Shown: positions 41,609 to 50,759, counted from the stretch's first letter. The stretch: 64,000 bases of DNA from VRUE01 sp036524775 (GCA_036524775.1 DATDBO010000045.1:8344-72343), one strand, 5' to 3'. The notes: generated by a model from the letters alone, not told the origin. Made by a program: numbers and translations.

Positions 41609-42987
41609 CCCGACCCCCGAGGGCCGTAGGGGACTTCGGACTCGTCGCCTTCGTCCTCCTCGCGCCAGCGGCGCGACATCGCCCGCAGGACGAGGATCGT
41701 GCCGATGCCGAGCGCGGCGTAGAGGAGCAGCACGCCGGCGAAGGCGAACCAGATCCCCTCCGCCTCGGTGACCGCTTCGGAGGTGCGCATGTAGCCCTGC
41801 ACGATCCAGGGCTGGCGGCCGACCTCGGTGACGATCCAGCCCGACCAGAGGGCGACGATCGCGCCGGCCCCCGAGACCGCGACCGCGCGCAGGAACCAGG
41901 GCGTGGCGGGGATGTCGCGCCGCCGCCACCAGGCGAAGGCGAGCCAGGCGGCAAGCGCCAGCAGCGCCGTGCCGATCCCGACCATCGCGTCGAAGGCGAG
42001 GTGGAGCAGGGTGTTGGCCGGCGGGCGTTCGTCGGGCGGGATGTCCTCCAGCCCGGTCACCACGGTGTCCGTGTCGAAGCCGACCAGGAAGGAGTCGAGG
42101 CCGGGGATCCCGATCGCCCCCTCGACCCCGTCGTCGGTGCAGATGCCGCCGAGGTACTCGGTCTGGTCGGGCCCGGTCTCCTGGATGCACTCGAAGCCGG
42201 CGAACTTGGCCGGCTGGTGGTCGGCCACTTCGCGCGCCGCGGTGTCGCCGACGAAGAGCTGCACCGGGGTGAGGATGCAGGCAACCGTGAGCGGGATCAG
42301 CAGGCCGAGCCGGTGCAGGCGGTCGCGCCGCCCGCGCAGCATCCCGACCGCGTAGATCGAGGCGACGAGGAAGCCGACGACCATGTAGGCGGCGAGGATC
42401 ATGTGCGGGACCTCGTAGTGCCAGGCCGGGTTGAAGAGGACCTTCAGCGGCTCCGTCTCGATCACCCTGCCGGCGGCGTCGAGGGTGAAGCCCTGCGGCT
42501 GGTTCATCCAGGAGTTTGCGGTGACCACCGAGAAGGCGCCGCCGATCCCGGTGATCACCATCGGCACGCCGGACCACCAGTGCGCCCAGCCGCTGAGCCG
42601 CTTCCAGCCGTAGATGTAGATCGCGAGGAAGATCGCCTCGGTGAAGAAGAACAGCCCCTCGATCGCGAAGGCGATCCCGAAGGCGTCGCCGAAGCGGGCC
42701 ATGAACTCCGGCCAGAGCAGGCCGAACTCGAAGCTGAGCACGGTGCCGGTGACAGCGCCGACTGCGAAGGTGACGGCCATCGCCTTCGACCAGCGCCGGG
42801 CCAGCCGCATCGCGTCCTCGTCGCCCCGTTTCAACCCCAGCCAGTTGGCGGTGAGGATCATTGCCGGCAGGGCGACGCCGACGCAGGCGAGGACGATGTG
42901 GAAGCCGAGCGTGAAGGCCATCAGCTCGCGCGCGGCGAGCAGGTTGGACTCCGACGCGGCGAGCGGCAGCGCGTCGAGGCCGGGCAC
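41605..42987 (-). CDS. cydA: Cytochrome bd-type quinol oxidase subunit I
   Basis: A 460-residue polytopic protein. Haem and quinol features include LGFHIVLACVGV (axial His), WHYEVPHMILAAYM (second His) and GWIVTEVGRQPW, the CydA signature. A periplasmic Q loop is present between DHQPAKFAGFE and PDERPPA and looks of the short type, as in cyanide-insensitive or Firmicutes-type oxidases. The GTG start is only three bases after the pgi stop, placing the respiratory genes in the same operon as the sugar-phosphate genes. Confidence 0.93.
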   Translation of the reverse strand: MPGLDALPLAASESNLLAARELMAFTLGFHIVLACVGVALPAMILTANWLGLKRGDEDAMRLARRWSKAMAVTFAVGAVTGTVLSFEFGLLWPEFMARFGDAFGIAFAIEGLFFFTEAIFLAIYIYGWKRLSGWAHWWSGVPMVITGIGGAFSVVTANSWMNQPQGFTLDAAGRVIETEPLKVLFNPAWHYEVPHMILAAYMVVGFLVASIYAVGMLRGRRDRLHRLGLLIPLTVACILTPVQLFVGDTAAREVADHQPAKFAGFECIQETGPDQTEYLGGICTDDGVEGAIGIPGLDSFLVGFDTDTVVTGLEDIPPDERPPANTLLHLAFDAMVGIGTALLALAAWLAFAWWRRRDIPATPWFLRAVAVSGAGAIVALWSGWIVTEVGRQPWIVQGYMRTSEAVTEAEGIWFAFAGVLLLYAALGIGTILVLRAMSRRWREEDEGDESEVPYGPRGSG

Positions 42988-42990
42988 GGC

Positions 42991-44631
42991 CTAGCCCTTC
43001 GCCCTCGCCTGGCGGTAGCGGCGGATCAGCACGTTGGTCGAGCTGTCGTGGGCGAGCGCCGGCTCCTCCTCGGCCTGTAGCTCGGGGACGATCCGCTTCG
43101 CCAGGGCCTTGCCTAGCTCGACCCCCCACTGGTCGAAGGAGTCGATCCCCCACACGGCTCCCTGGGTGAAGGTGCTGTGCTCATACAGGGCGACGAGGGT
43201 GCCGAGCGCGAACGGGTCGAGTCGCTCGGCGAGGATCGTGCTGGAGGGGCGGTTGCCCTCCATCACGCGGTGCGGGACGACCTCCTCCGGCGTCCCCTCG
43301 GCCCGCACCTGCTCTGGTGTTTTGCCGAAGGCGAGCGCCTCGCTCTGGGCGAAGACGTTCGAGATCAACAGGTCGTGGTGCTCGCCGAGGGGGTTGTTCG
43401 AGCGCATGAAGCCGATGAAGTCGCAGGGGACCAGCCGCGTTCCCTGGTGGAGCAATTGGTAGAAGGAATGCTGGCCGTTGGTCCCCGGCTCGCCCCAGAA
43501 GATCGCCCCGGTGTCGTACTCGACGCGGGCGCCGTCGAGCGTGACGTGCTTTCCGTTCGACTCCATCGTCAATTGCTGCAGGTAGGCGGGGAAGCGGTGC
43601 AGGTACTGGTCGTAAGGCAGGACGGCGCAGGTCTGGGCGCCGAAGAAGTCGCCGTACCAGACCGAGAGCAGCCCCATCAGCAGCGGCAGGTTCCGCTCCG
43701 GCGGAGCCTCGCGGAAGTGCTCGTCCATCGCGTGGAAGCCGGCGAGCATCTCGGCGAAGCGGGCCGGGCCGATCGCCAGCATGGTCGAGAGGCCGATCGC
43801 CGAGTCCATCGAGTAGCGCCCGCCGACCCAGTCCCAGAAGCCGAACATGCTCTCGGTGTCGATGCCGAACTCGGCGACCCCCTCGGCGTTGGTCGAGACG
43901 GCGACGAAGTGCTTCGCCACCGCGCCCTCCTCGCCGCCCAGGCCGGCCAGCGACCACTCGCGCGCGGTGCGAGCGTTGGTCATCGTCTCCAGCGTGGTGA
44001 AGGTCTTCGAGCAGACGACGAAGAGCGTCTCCTCGGGGTCGAGGTCGCGGGTCGACTCGGCGAAGTCGGTGCCGTCGACGTTCGAGACGAAGCGGAAGGT
44101 CAGGTCGCGGCGACTGAAGTGGCGCAGCGCCTCGTAAGCCATCGTCGGGCCGAGGTCGGAGCCGCCGATGCCGATGTTGACGACGTTGCGGATCGGCTTG
44201 CCCGTGTGTCCTGTCCACTCGCCCGAGCGCACCCGCTCGGCGAAGTCCGCCATGCGGTCGAGCGTCTCGTGCACCTGCTTGACCACGTCGACGCCGTCGA
44301 CGATCAGCGAGCGCTCGCGCGGCATCCGCAGCGCGACGTGCAGCACGGCGCGATCCTCGGAGACGTTGATGTGCTCGCCGGCGAACATCGCCTCGCGGCG
44401 CTCCGCGACGCCGCGTTCGGCCGCCAGCTCACCGAGCATGATCGCCGTCTTGTCGGTTATCCGATGCTTGGAGAAGTCGAGGTGGAGGCCGGCGCCGTCG
44501 GCGACCAGCTTCTCGCCGCGCCGCGGGTCGGCATCGAAGAGCTCGCGCAGGTGGACGTCGTGCAGGTCGCGGGCGTGGCGCTGCAGCGCCAGCCAAGCGT
44601 ACCCCTCGGTCAGGGGCGGGACATCGCTCAC
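42991..44631 (-). CDS. pgi: Glucose-6-phosphate isomerase
   Basis: A 546-residue enzyme with NVVNIGIGGSDLGPTMAYEA, FRFVSNVDGTDFAEST, FVVCSKTFTTLETM, the GI signature region FWDWVGGRYSMDSAIGLS and the late QWGVELGKALAKRI. It interconverts glucose-6-phosphate and fructose-6-phosphate, linking glycolysis with the pentose phosphate route. The GTG start overlaps the tal stop (GTGA), showing translational coupling. The length fits the long bacterial/eukaryotic form. Confidence 0.94.
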   Translation of the reverse strand: MSDVPPLTEGYAWLALQRHARDLHDVHLRELFDADPRRGEKLVADGAGLHLDFSKHRITDKTAIMLGELAAERGVAERREAMFAGEHINVSEDRAVLHVALRMPRERSLIVDGVDVVKQVHETLDRMADFAERVRSGEWTGHTGKPIRNVVNIGIGGSDLGPTMAYEALRHFSRRDLTFRFVSNVDGTDFAESTRDLDPEETLFVVCSKTFTTLETMTNARTAREWSLAGLGGEEGAVAKHFVAVSTNAEGVAEFGIDTESMFGFWDWVGGRYSMDSAIGLSTMLAIGPARFAEMLAGFHAMDEHFREAPPERNLPLLMGLLSVWYGDFFGAQTCAVLPYDQYLHRFPAYLQQLTMESNGKHVTLDGARVEYDTGAIFWGEPGTNGQHSFYQLLHQGTRLVPCDFIGFMRSNNPLGEHHDLLISNVFAQSEALAFGKTPEQVRAEGTPEEVVPHRVMEGNRPSSTILAERLDPFALGTLVALYEHSTFTQGAVWGIDSFDQWGVELGKALAKRIVPELQAEEEPALAHDSSTNVLIRRYRQARAKG

Positions 44632-45728
44632 GCGCGCGCGCCGACCTGCGACTCGATCGTCTGCAGCATCTCGTCCCACGACTTGGCGAAGCTCGCCTTG
44701 CCCTCCTCCTGCAGGCGCGCGGCGAGCGCGTCGACGTCGATCCCGGCCCGGGCGAACTCGGCCAGCACCTCGTCGCAATCGCCGCCGTCGGCGGGAACCG
44801 GGTCGCCGACCTCGCCGTGGTCGGCGAAGGCGTGCAGGGTCGGCTCGGGCATCGTGTTGACCGTGAACGGCGAGGCGAAGCCCTCGATGTAGAGCACGTC
44901 GGAGGCGTCGGGGTCCTTGGTGCCGGTGCTGGCCCAGAGCAGGCGCTGCGGTCGCGCCCCCTCGTTCATCAGCCGCTGCATGCGCGGCGTGTCGAGCAGC
45001 TCGCGGTAGGCGCGGTAGGCGCGGAAGCCGATCGCCAGGCCGAGGCGGTTGTGCAGCTCGTCGGGCACCTCGCCCGTCACGGCGACGTCCCAGCGGCTCA
45101 TGAAGATCGAGGCGACCGAGGCGACGTCGGCGCTGAGCCCGGCCTCGATCCGCCGTTCGATGCCGCGCAGGTAGGCGTCGGCGGCGGCGAGGTACTGCTT
45201 GTCGTCGAACAGCAGGGTGACGTTGATCGGGATGCCGGCGAAGATCGACTCCTCGATTGCCCTGCGGCCGGCCTCGGTGCCGGGGATCTTGATGAAGAGG
45301 TTGTCGCGCTCTGCTTTGGCGTGCAGCTCGGCCGCCTCCTCGATCGTCGCCTCGGCGTCGTCGGCGATCAGCGGCGAAACCTCCAGCGAGCAGAAGCCGT
45401 CGACGCCGGCGGTGCGCTCGTGGACCGCGGCGAAGAGATCGGTGGCGTCGCGCAGGTCGGCAAGGGCCAGCTCGAAGAAGATCCGCTCGGTGGGCGTCGC
45501 GCCGATCCCCTCCTCGGGGATCGAGCTCTCGCTGAGCTCGGCGATCTGCTGGTCGTAGGCGTCGCCGCCCGAGATCGCCTTGTCGAAGATCGTCGGGTTG
45601 GAGGTGAGGCCGGTGACCGAGAGCTCCTCGATGTAGCCGGCGAGGGTGCCGTCGCCCAGCATCGTGCGGGTGATGTTGTCGAGCCAGAGGCTCTGCCCCA
45701 GCTCGTGCAGTTTCGCGGTCGGCTTCAT
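44628..45728 (-). CDS. tal: Transaldolase (long actinobacterial type)
   Basis: A 366-residue enzyme. It has QSLWLDNITRTML, SVTGLTSNPTIFDKAI, a catalytic Lys in LFIKIPGTEAGRRAIEE, INVTLLFDDKQYLAAADAYL and VASIFMSRWDVAV. It transfers a dihydroxyacetone unit between sedoheptulose-7-phosphate and glyceraldehyde-3-phosphate. ATG overlap with the tkt stop (ATGA) and GTGA overlap with pgi show a tightly coupled tkt-tal-pgi set, the usual actinobacterial order. Confidence 0.94.
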   Translation of the reverse strand: MKPTAKLHELGQSLWLDNITRTMLGDGTLAGYIEELSVTGLTSNPTIFDKAISGGDAYDQQIAELSESSIPEEGIGATPTERIFFELALADLRDATDLFAAVHERTAGVDGFCSLEVSPLIADDAEATIEEAAELHAKAERDNLFIKIPGTEAGRRAIEESIFAGIPINVTLLFDDKQYLAAADAYLRGIERRIEAGLSADVASVASIFMSRWDVAVTGEVPDELHNRLGLAIGFRAYRAYRELLDTPRMQRLMNEGARPQRLLWASTGTKDPDASDVLYIEGFASPFTVNTMPEPTLHAFADHGEVGDPVPADGGDCDEVLAEFARAGIDVDALAARLQEEGKASFAKSWDEMLQTIESQVGARA

Positions 45729-47776
45729 GAGAGCAACTCCTTTGCGGCTTCGGCCACCCGGTCAGGGGTGAAGCCGAACTTGTCTTGGACGTCCCTCAGC
45801 GGCGCCGAGGTACCGAACGTGTGCATCCCTATCTTGACGCCGGTCGGCCCGACGTAGCGGTCCCAGCCGAGGGTCGAGGCCTCCTCGACCGAAACCCGCG
45901 CGGTCACGCTTGGCGGCAGTACCTCATCCCGATACCCGTCGTCCTGGCGCTCGAACAGCTCCCAGCAGGGCAGGCTGACGACGCGCGAGCGGATCCCCTC
46001 CTCGCTCAGCTCCTCGTGGGCGGCGAGGGCGAGCGCCACCTCGCTGCCGGTGGCGATCAGGACGAGGTCCGGATCGCCCCCCTCGGCGTCGGCGAGCACG
46101 TAGCCGCCGCGCCACAGCCCCTCGGCCGAGGCGTACCGCTCGCGGTCGAGGACCGGCACGCTCTGGCGGGTGAGGACGAGGGCAACGGGCTGGCGGCTGC
46201 GGTCGACCGCTACCCGCCAGGCCTCGGCGACCTCGTTGGCGTCGGCGGGGCGGATCACGTCGAGGCCGGGGATCGCCCGCAGCGAGGCGAGCTGCTCGAC
46301 CGGCTGGTGGGTCGGCCCGTCCTCGCCCAGCCCGATCGAGTCGTGGGTGAAGACGTGGACCACCGGCAGCTCCATCAGCGCCGAGAGGCGGATCGCCGGG
46401 CGAGCGTAGTCGGAGAAGGTCAGGTAGGTCGACCAGAGCGGCCGCAGCTTGCAGAGCGAGAGGCCGTTGGAGACGGCGGCCGCCTCGTGCTCGCGAATGC
46501 CGTAGTGGAGCTGGCGGCCGTCGTAGGCGCCGGGCTCGAGGTCGGCGGCGCCGTCGAGGTCGAGGCGGACCGAGGTCGAGTCGGTCAGGTCGGCGGAGCC
46601 GGCCAGCAGCCAGGGCACCCGCGCGGCGATCGCGTTCTCGACCTCGTTGGAGGCCTTGCGGGTCGCGATGCCCTTCGGGTCCGCATCGAAGCTGGGGACG
46701 TCGGCGTCCCAGCCCTCCGGCAGGGCGCGCTTCTGCATCGCCTCGATCTCGCCGGCCCGCTCGGCGTTCTCCGCGGCCAAGCCGGCCAGGCGCTCCTCCC
46801 AGGCGGCGCGCAGCTCGGCGCCGCGCCTGCCGATCCCGGCGGCGAAGTGCTCCTTGACGCCGTCGGGAACGAGGAACTGGGCGTCCTCGGGCCAGCCGTA
46901 GGCGCGCTTGGTCTCGCGCACCTCCTCCTCGCCGAGCGGCTCGCCGTGGGCGGCGGGCGTGTCCTGCTTGTGCGGCGAGCCCCAGCCGATGTGAGAGTCG
47001 ACGACGATCAGCGTCGGCCGTCCCCGCTCGGCCTTGAACTCCTCGAAGGCCCTGTCGAGCAGCTCGAGGTTGTTGGCGTCGCCGACCCGGGTCACGTTCC
47101 AGCCATAGCCCATGAAGCGCGCCGCGGCGTCGTCGTCGTAGGCAATCCGCGTCTTTCCGTCGATCGTGATGTGGTTGTTGTCGTAGATCCAGCAGAGGTT
47201 GTCGAGCTTCAGGTGACCGGCGAGCGATGCGGCCTCGTTGGAGACGCCCTCCATCAGGCAGCCGTCGCCGGCAATCGCGTAGACGTCGTAGTCGAAGAGG
47301 TCGGCGCCGTAGCGGGCGCCCTGCCACTTCGAGGCGATCGCCATGCCGACGCTGGTCGCGATCCCCTGGCCGAGCGGGCCGGTGGTCGTCTCGACGCCGG
47401 AGGTCCAGCGGTACTCGGGGTGGCCGGGAGCGCGCGAGTCGAGTTGCCGGAAGCGCTCGATGTCGTCCAGCGAGACGGAAGGGCGGCCGACGACCTCGTA
47501 GTCGGGTTCGACCGCCTGCACCTCGGTCAGGTGGAGCAGGGCGTAGAGCAGCATCGAGGCGTGCCCGGCGGAGAGGACGAAGCGGTCGCGGTTGGGCCAG
47601 ATCGGGTCGGCCGGGTCGAAGCGCAGCCGGTGCTGCCAGAGCGCGTAGGCGGCCGGGGCCAGCGCCATCGGGGTCCCCGGGTGCCCCGATTCGGCCTTCT
47701 GGATCGCGTCGATCGAGAGCGTGCGGATCGTGTCGATGCAGAGCTGGTCGATGTCTCTGGGCACCGACGCCGACAC
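45725..47776 (-). CDS. tkt: Transketolase
   Basis: A 683-residue thiamine-diphosphate enzyme. The substrate His is in AESGHPGTPMALAPAAYALW, and the ThDP motif starts at IAGDGCLMEGVSNEAA and continues to LCWIYDNNHITID. Later motifs are FTHDSIGLGEDGPTHQPVEQ and LALAAHEEL. It is the first gene of the tkt-tal-pgi-cydAB operon. GTG 47776 is used, with no strong ribosome site. A long structured leader (47798-47910) lies upstream, so translation or transcription control in the leader is plausible. Confidence 0.95.
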   Translation of the reverse strand: MSASVPRDIDQLCIDTIRTLSIDAIQKAESGHPGTPMALAPAAYALWQHRLRFDPADPIWPNRDRFVLSAGHASMLLYALLHLTEVQAVEPDYEVVGRPSVSLDDIERFRQLDSRAPGHPEYRWTSGVETTTGPLGQGIATSVGMAIASKWQGARYGADLFDYDVYAIAGDGCLMEGVSNEAASLAGHLKLDNLCWIYDNNHITIDGKTRIAYDDDAAARFMGYGWNVTRVGDANNLELLDRAFEEFKAERGRPTLIVVDSHIGWGSPHKQDTPAAHGEPLGEEEVRETKRAYGWPEDAQFLVPDGVKEHFAAGIGRRGAELRAAWEERLAGLAAENAERAGEIEAMQKRALPEGWDADVPSFDADPKGIATRKASNEVENAIAARVPWLLAGSADLTDSTSVRLDLDGAADLEPGAYDGRQLHYGIREHEAAAVSNGLSLCKLRPLWSTYLTFSDYARPAIRLSALMELPVVHVFTHDSIGLGEDGPTHQPVEQLASLRAIPGLDVIRPADANEVAEAWRVAVDRSRQPVALVLTRQSVPVLDRERYASAEGLWRGGYVLADAEGGDPDLVLIATGSEVALALAAHEELSEEGIRSRVVSLPCWELFERQDDGYRDEVLPPSVTARVSVEEASTLGWDRYVGPTGVKIGMHTFGTSAPLRDVQDKFGFTPDRVAEAAKELLS

Positions 47777-47797
47777 TATCGACTGAGGTGTTGCTCG

Positions 47798-47910
47798 GGA
47801 CCCATCCCGGCAGGGGTTCCACTTAACTCTTTCTGAAGACAGTGAGTTGCTGTCCGCAGGCGCCGCCGCAGAAAAAGTACAAGACGTTCCACCCCTACCG
47901 GGATGGGTCC
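47798..47910 (-). ncRNA. Candidate structured RNA leader of the tkt operon
   Basis: The outer arms 47798-47817 and 47891-47910 pair over 20 bases with one imperfect position. Inside, 47827-47835 and 47869-47877 pair over nine bases, again with one imperfect position. A further hairpin (47838-47842 with 47850-47854) lies within. Both imperfect positions are G-U pairs in minus-strand RNA and A-C mismatches in plus-strand RNA, which supports a minus-strand RNA fold. It lies between the kinase stop codon and tkt, ending 21 bases before the tkt start. It could be a riboregulatory leader or an elaborate terminator. No known riboswitch class is recognised. Confidence 0.5.
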
Positions 47911-49673
47911 TAGGGCTGAATCCGAACGACGGTGCCGTTCCCGTTGTTGGCTACCCAGACCGCTTCCCCGCCTACCGATACGGCGCCCGGTTGAGGGCCG
48001 ACGCCGACGGGCGAGCCGGCAGCTTCGCCGCTGTCGATGGAGATCCGGTCGACGGCGTCGCCGGTTGCATCGGCGACCCAAACAAGGCTGGTGCCGGCGT
48101 CGATCCCGCCCGGGTGTTCGCCGACCTCGATCGGCTCGCCGTAAAGCGTCCGCGTGTCCGGTTCGACCCGGGTGACCCGTCCGGAGCGGCTATTGGCGAC
48201 CCAAACGAGGCCGCCGCCGACGGTGATGCCCGCGGGGCCACGGCCAACCGGTATCGGTGCGCCGGGGGTCGCGGTCGCCGGGTCGATGCGGCGCACGTCG
48301 CCGGTAGAGGCGCTGCTGACCCAGACGGCGCCGGCGCCGAAGGCAAGGCGAAGCGGTGCGACGTGCGGCGGAATGTCGTGCTTGAACACGCGAGGACCGG
48401 ACGGGTTGATCGCCGTCACCCCCCCGCCGTCGTCGTCGGTGACCCAGACCCGGCCGCCGCCGAAGACGATCGCGCCTGGGCTGCCGCCGACGTTGACCCG
48501 CGCGGTCACTCGTTCGGTCGTGGGGTCGACGCGCAGGACCTCGCCGCTGCGCGGGCTGGCCACCCAGACGGCGCCGGCGCCGGTCGTCACTCCAGCGATC
48601 CCCGTGGAGAGCCGGAGCGGCTCACCCGACAAGGCCTCGGTTGCTGGGTCAATCCGCGAGAGGGTGCCGTCGGGTGCGCTGGTTACCCAAACCGAGCCGG
48701 CGCCGACCGCCAACCGCAGGGGCGGCCGCCCGACCTCGATCGGGTCGGAGACCGAGGGATCATCTCCGCCGAGCAGCATGAATCCCAACGCGATCGCTCC
48801 TGCGACGACGGCAATCGCGGCTCCCAGCCATTGCTTTGCCCGTGGGCCGAGCCGTGGTCGCTCCGGCTGCTCGGAGAGCACTCGGGTGACCGCGGGGGTC
48901 GCGCCCTGGCGCTCGCGGGCGGCCTCGATCAGCTCGCCGGCGCTTCCGTAGCGGTCGGCCGGGTCCTTGGCGACCGCGCGCTCGATCACCGCGTCGAGGC
49001 CGCGCGGCATCTCCGGCTCGGCGTCGCCCGCGCGCCGCGCGTAGGGGACGACGCCGGTCACCGCCTCATAGAGGACGCAGCCAAGCGAGTAGACGTCGGC
49101 CGACGGACCGATCTGCTCACCGCGCCACTGCTCGGGCGACATGTATTCGGCGGTGCCGACGACGGAAGCGCCGCCGGCAGCGCCGCTTTCGCCGAGCGCC
49201 TTGGCCAGGCCGAAGTCGGTGAGGAAGGCGCGCTCTCCCTCGAGCAGGATGTTGTGCGGCTTGACGTCGCGGTGGACGATGCCGGCGGCGTGGGCGGCGT
49301 CGAGGGCGTCGGCGACCTGGGCCAGCAGGGCGATCGCCTCGCCGGCCGGCAGCGGGCCATCCGCCTCGATCCGTTTCTTCAGGTCGCCGCCGGGGACCAA
49401 GCGCATCGCGACGATCAGCTCGCCGTCCTCCTCGCGAGCGTCGAAGACCGGCACGACGGCCGGGTGGTCGAGGCGGGCGGCGAGGCGCGACTCGCGCAGG
49501 AAGCGGCCGCGGAAGCCCTCGTCGTCGGCGAGCCGGCGGGCGATCACCTTCAGCGCCACCGGCCGGTCGAGGGCAAGGTGGGTCGCCCGGTAGACGACCC
49601 CCATCCCGCCCCGCGCGATCAGCGCGTCGAGGCGGTAGCCGGCGAGTGTCGACCCGATGACAGGTTCTGCCAC
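47910..49673 (-). CDS. Transmembrane Ser/Thr protein kinase with beta-propeller sensor
   Basis: A 587-residue protein. The PknB-type kinase domain has IARGGMGVVYRA, the catalytic Lys42 in VALKV, HRDVKPHN (134-141), DFG (153-155) and GTAEYMSPEQ. A transmembrane segment follows near residue 300 (AAIAVVAGAIALGFMLLGG). The outer domain is a series of about seven VWVA/VWVT-type repeats (SVWVTSAPDG, VWVASPRSG, VWVANSRSG), typical of an NHL/YVTN-like propeller. It should sense an extracellular ligand and phosphorylate cytoplasmic targets. The GTG start lies in a 12-bp hairpin. It sits just upstream of the tkt operon. Confidence 0.9.
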   Translation of the reverse strand: MAEPVIGSTLAGYRLDALIARGGMGVVYRATHLALDRPVALKVIARRLADDEGFRGRFLRESRLAARLDHPAVVPVFDAREEDGELIVAMRLVPGGDLKKRIEADGPLPAGEAIALLAQVADALDAAHAAGIVHRDVKPHNILLEGERAFLTDFGLAKALGESGAAGGASVVGTAEYMSPEQWRGEQIGPSADVYSLGCVLYEAVTGVVPYARRAGDAEPEMPRGLDAVIERAVAKDPADRYGSAGELIEAARERQGATPAVTRVLSEQPERPRLGPRAKQWLGAAIAVVAGAIALGFMLLGGDDPSVSDPIEVGRPPLRLAVGAGSVWVTSAPDGTLSRIDPATEALSGEPLRLSTGIAGVTTGAGAVWVASPRSGEVLRVDPTTERVTARVNVGGSPGAIVFGGGRVWVTDDDGGGVTAINPSGPRVFKHDIPPHVAPLRLAFGAGAVWVSSASTGDVRRIDPATATPGAPIPVGRGPAGITVGGGLVWVANSRSGRVTRVEPDTRTLYGEPIEVGEHPGGIDAGTSLVWVADATGDAVDRISIDSGEAAGSPVGVGPQPGAVSVGGEAVWVANNGNGTVVRIQP

Positions 49674-49698
49674 CCGGCGGTTATATACCGCCGGGTGG
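49670..49698 (-). promoter_or_regulatory. Perfect hairpin overlapping the kinase start codon
   Basis: Arms CCACCCGGCGGT (49670-49681) and ACCGCCGGGTGG (49687-49698) are fully complementary around a five-base TATAT loop. The GTG start of the kinase (49673-49671) is in the 3' arm of the minus-strand RNA and would be base-paired. The tolB-like stop lies 20 bases upstream. It may be a start-sequestering hairpin, a terminator between the two genes or an operator. Confidence 0.5.
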
Positions 49699-49718
49699 CA
49701 TCCCCTACCGGCGCCGTC

Positions 49719-50759
49719 CTAGCGGACCGGCTGCCATGCGATCACCGGACCGATGACAGTGCCGTCTTTTTCGGAGGCCTCGAAGCCTTCCGCGAGCCGA
49801 CTCTGGCGGCGCGTCTTGACGTCGATCGCGACCAGCGACTGCTGTTCTTCGACCGCGACGAAGGCCGCGACCTGACGCCCGTTCGAGGAGAAGACGCCGT
49901 TGGTCTCGGAGTTGTCCGGCAGCTGGGCGAGCTTGCGCGCCCGGCCCGGCCCGATCCGCTTCGACCAGAGGCCCTGGTCGCGGCGGAAGAGCAGGGTGCG
50001 GCCGTCCGGCGAGACGTCTTCGACGTAGGCCGAGCCGACGCCGGCGACGAGGGCTTTGGCCCGCGTCCCGTTGGCGCGCATCGTGTAGACGTCGGCGTAG
50101 GCCGCCGCGCCTTCGGCGCTCTCGCCGCGGCTGTAGACGATGCCGCCGGAGAACCAACGCGGCTTGAACTCGTCGACGCCGGTGTGGGTCAGGCGAGCCA
50201 GGCGAGCGCCGGACGCCCGCATCGACCAGAGGTCCTCCTTGGTGTTGGGACCGCCGCTGTCGCGGACGAAGACGATCGTGCGACCGTCCGGCGAGAAGTC
50301 GGCCCCGTGGTCGTCCTCCTCCCCGCTGGTCAGGGCGCGCAGGCCGCCGCCCAGGACCCGCACGACGTAGAGGTCGGCCGCGGCGTCGGCCGAGGCGCGA
50401 CGCTCGAGGACCACCCGCTTGCCGTCGGGCGAGACGATCGGAGCCGAGTCGTGCTCGGCGCCGCTGGTCAGGTGCCGCAGGCCGGAGCCGTCCGGCCGGA
50501 CCGAGTAGACGTCGCCGCCACGGACGAAGGCGATCGTGCGACCGTCCGGCGAGAAGGCCGGTTCGGTGTCGGTCGGGTCTTCGGTCAGCTGGTTGAGCCG
50601 ACCTGCCTTGACGGCGAACAGGCCGCCTTTGGCGACGCCTTCGACCGTCGTCGATTTGGAGTAGACAACAGCGCGTGGCGATGCCGCCGAGGCCGCGGAC
50701 GCCGAGAGGGCGAGCGCGATCAGGGCGATTATCGGGATGAGCAGCGATCGGTGGCGCAT
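49719..50759 (-). CDS. Secreted TolB-like WD40/PD40 beta-propeller protein
   Basis: A 346-residue protein with a signal peptide (LIPIIALIALALSASAASA). Repeated PD40 motifs follow: PAFSPDGRTIAFVR, PIVSPDGKRVVLER, ADFSPDGRTIVFVRD, EDVSPDGRTLLFRR. This is the TolB-type six-bladed propeller. It is exported and probably binds a protein or glycan partner; no enzymatic residues are apparent. The ribosome site GAAAGGAAATGCC is good. It stands directly upstream of the kinase whose outer domain is also a propeller. Confidence 0.87.
   Translation of the reverse strand: MRHRSLLIPIIALIALALSASAASAASPRAVVYSKSTTVEGVAKGGLFAVKAGRLNQLTEDPTDTEPAFSPDGRTIAFVRGGDVYSVRPDGSGLRHLTSGAEHDSAPIVSPDGKRVVLERRASADAAADLYVVRVLGGGLRALTSGEEDDHGADFSPDGRTIVFVRDSGGPNTKEDLWSMRASGARLARLTHTGVDEFKPRWFSGGIVYSRGESAEGAAAYADVYTMRANGTRAKALVAGVGSAYVEDVSPDGRTLLFRRDQGLWSKRIGPGRARKLAQLPDNSETNGVFSSNGRQVAAFVAVEEQQSLVAIDVKTRRQSRLAEGFEASEKDGTVIGPVIAWQPVR

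Noticed and set aside
43177..44892. A 571-codon plus-strand frame opposite pgi and tal
   Set aside because: Both strands cannot plausibly encode here; pgi and tal carry full family motifs, and the plus frame is a low-complexity mirror.
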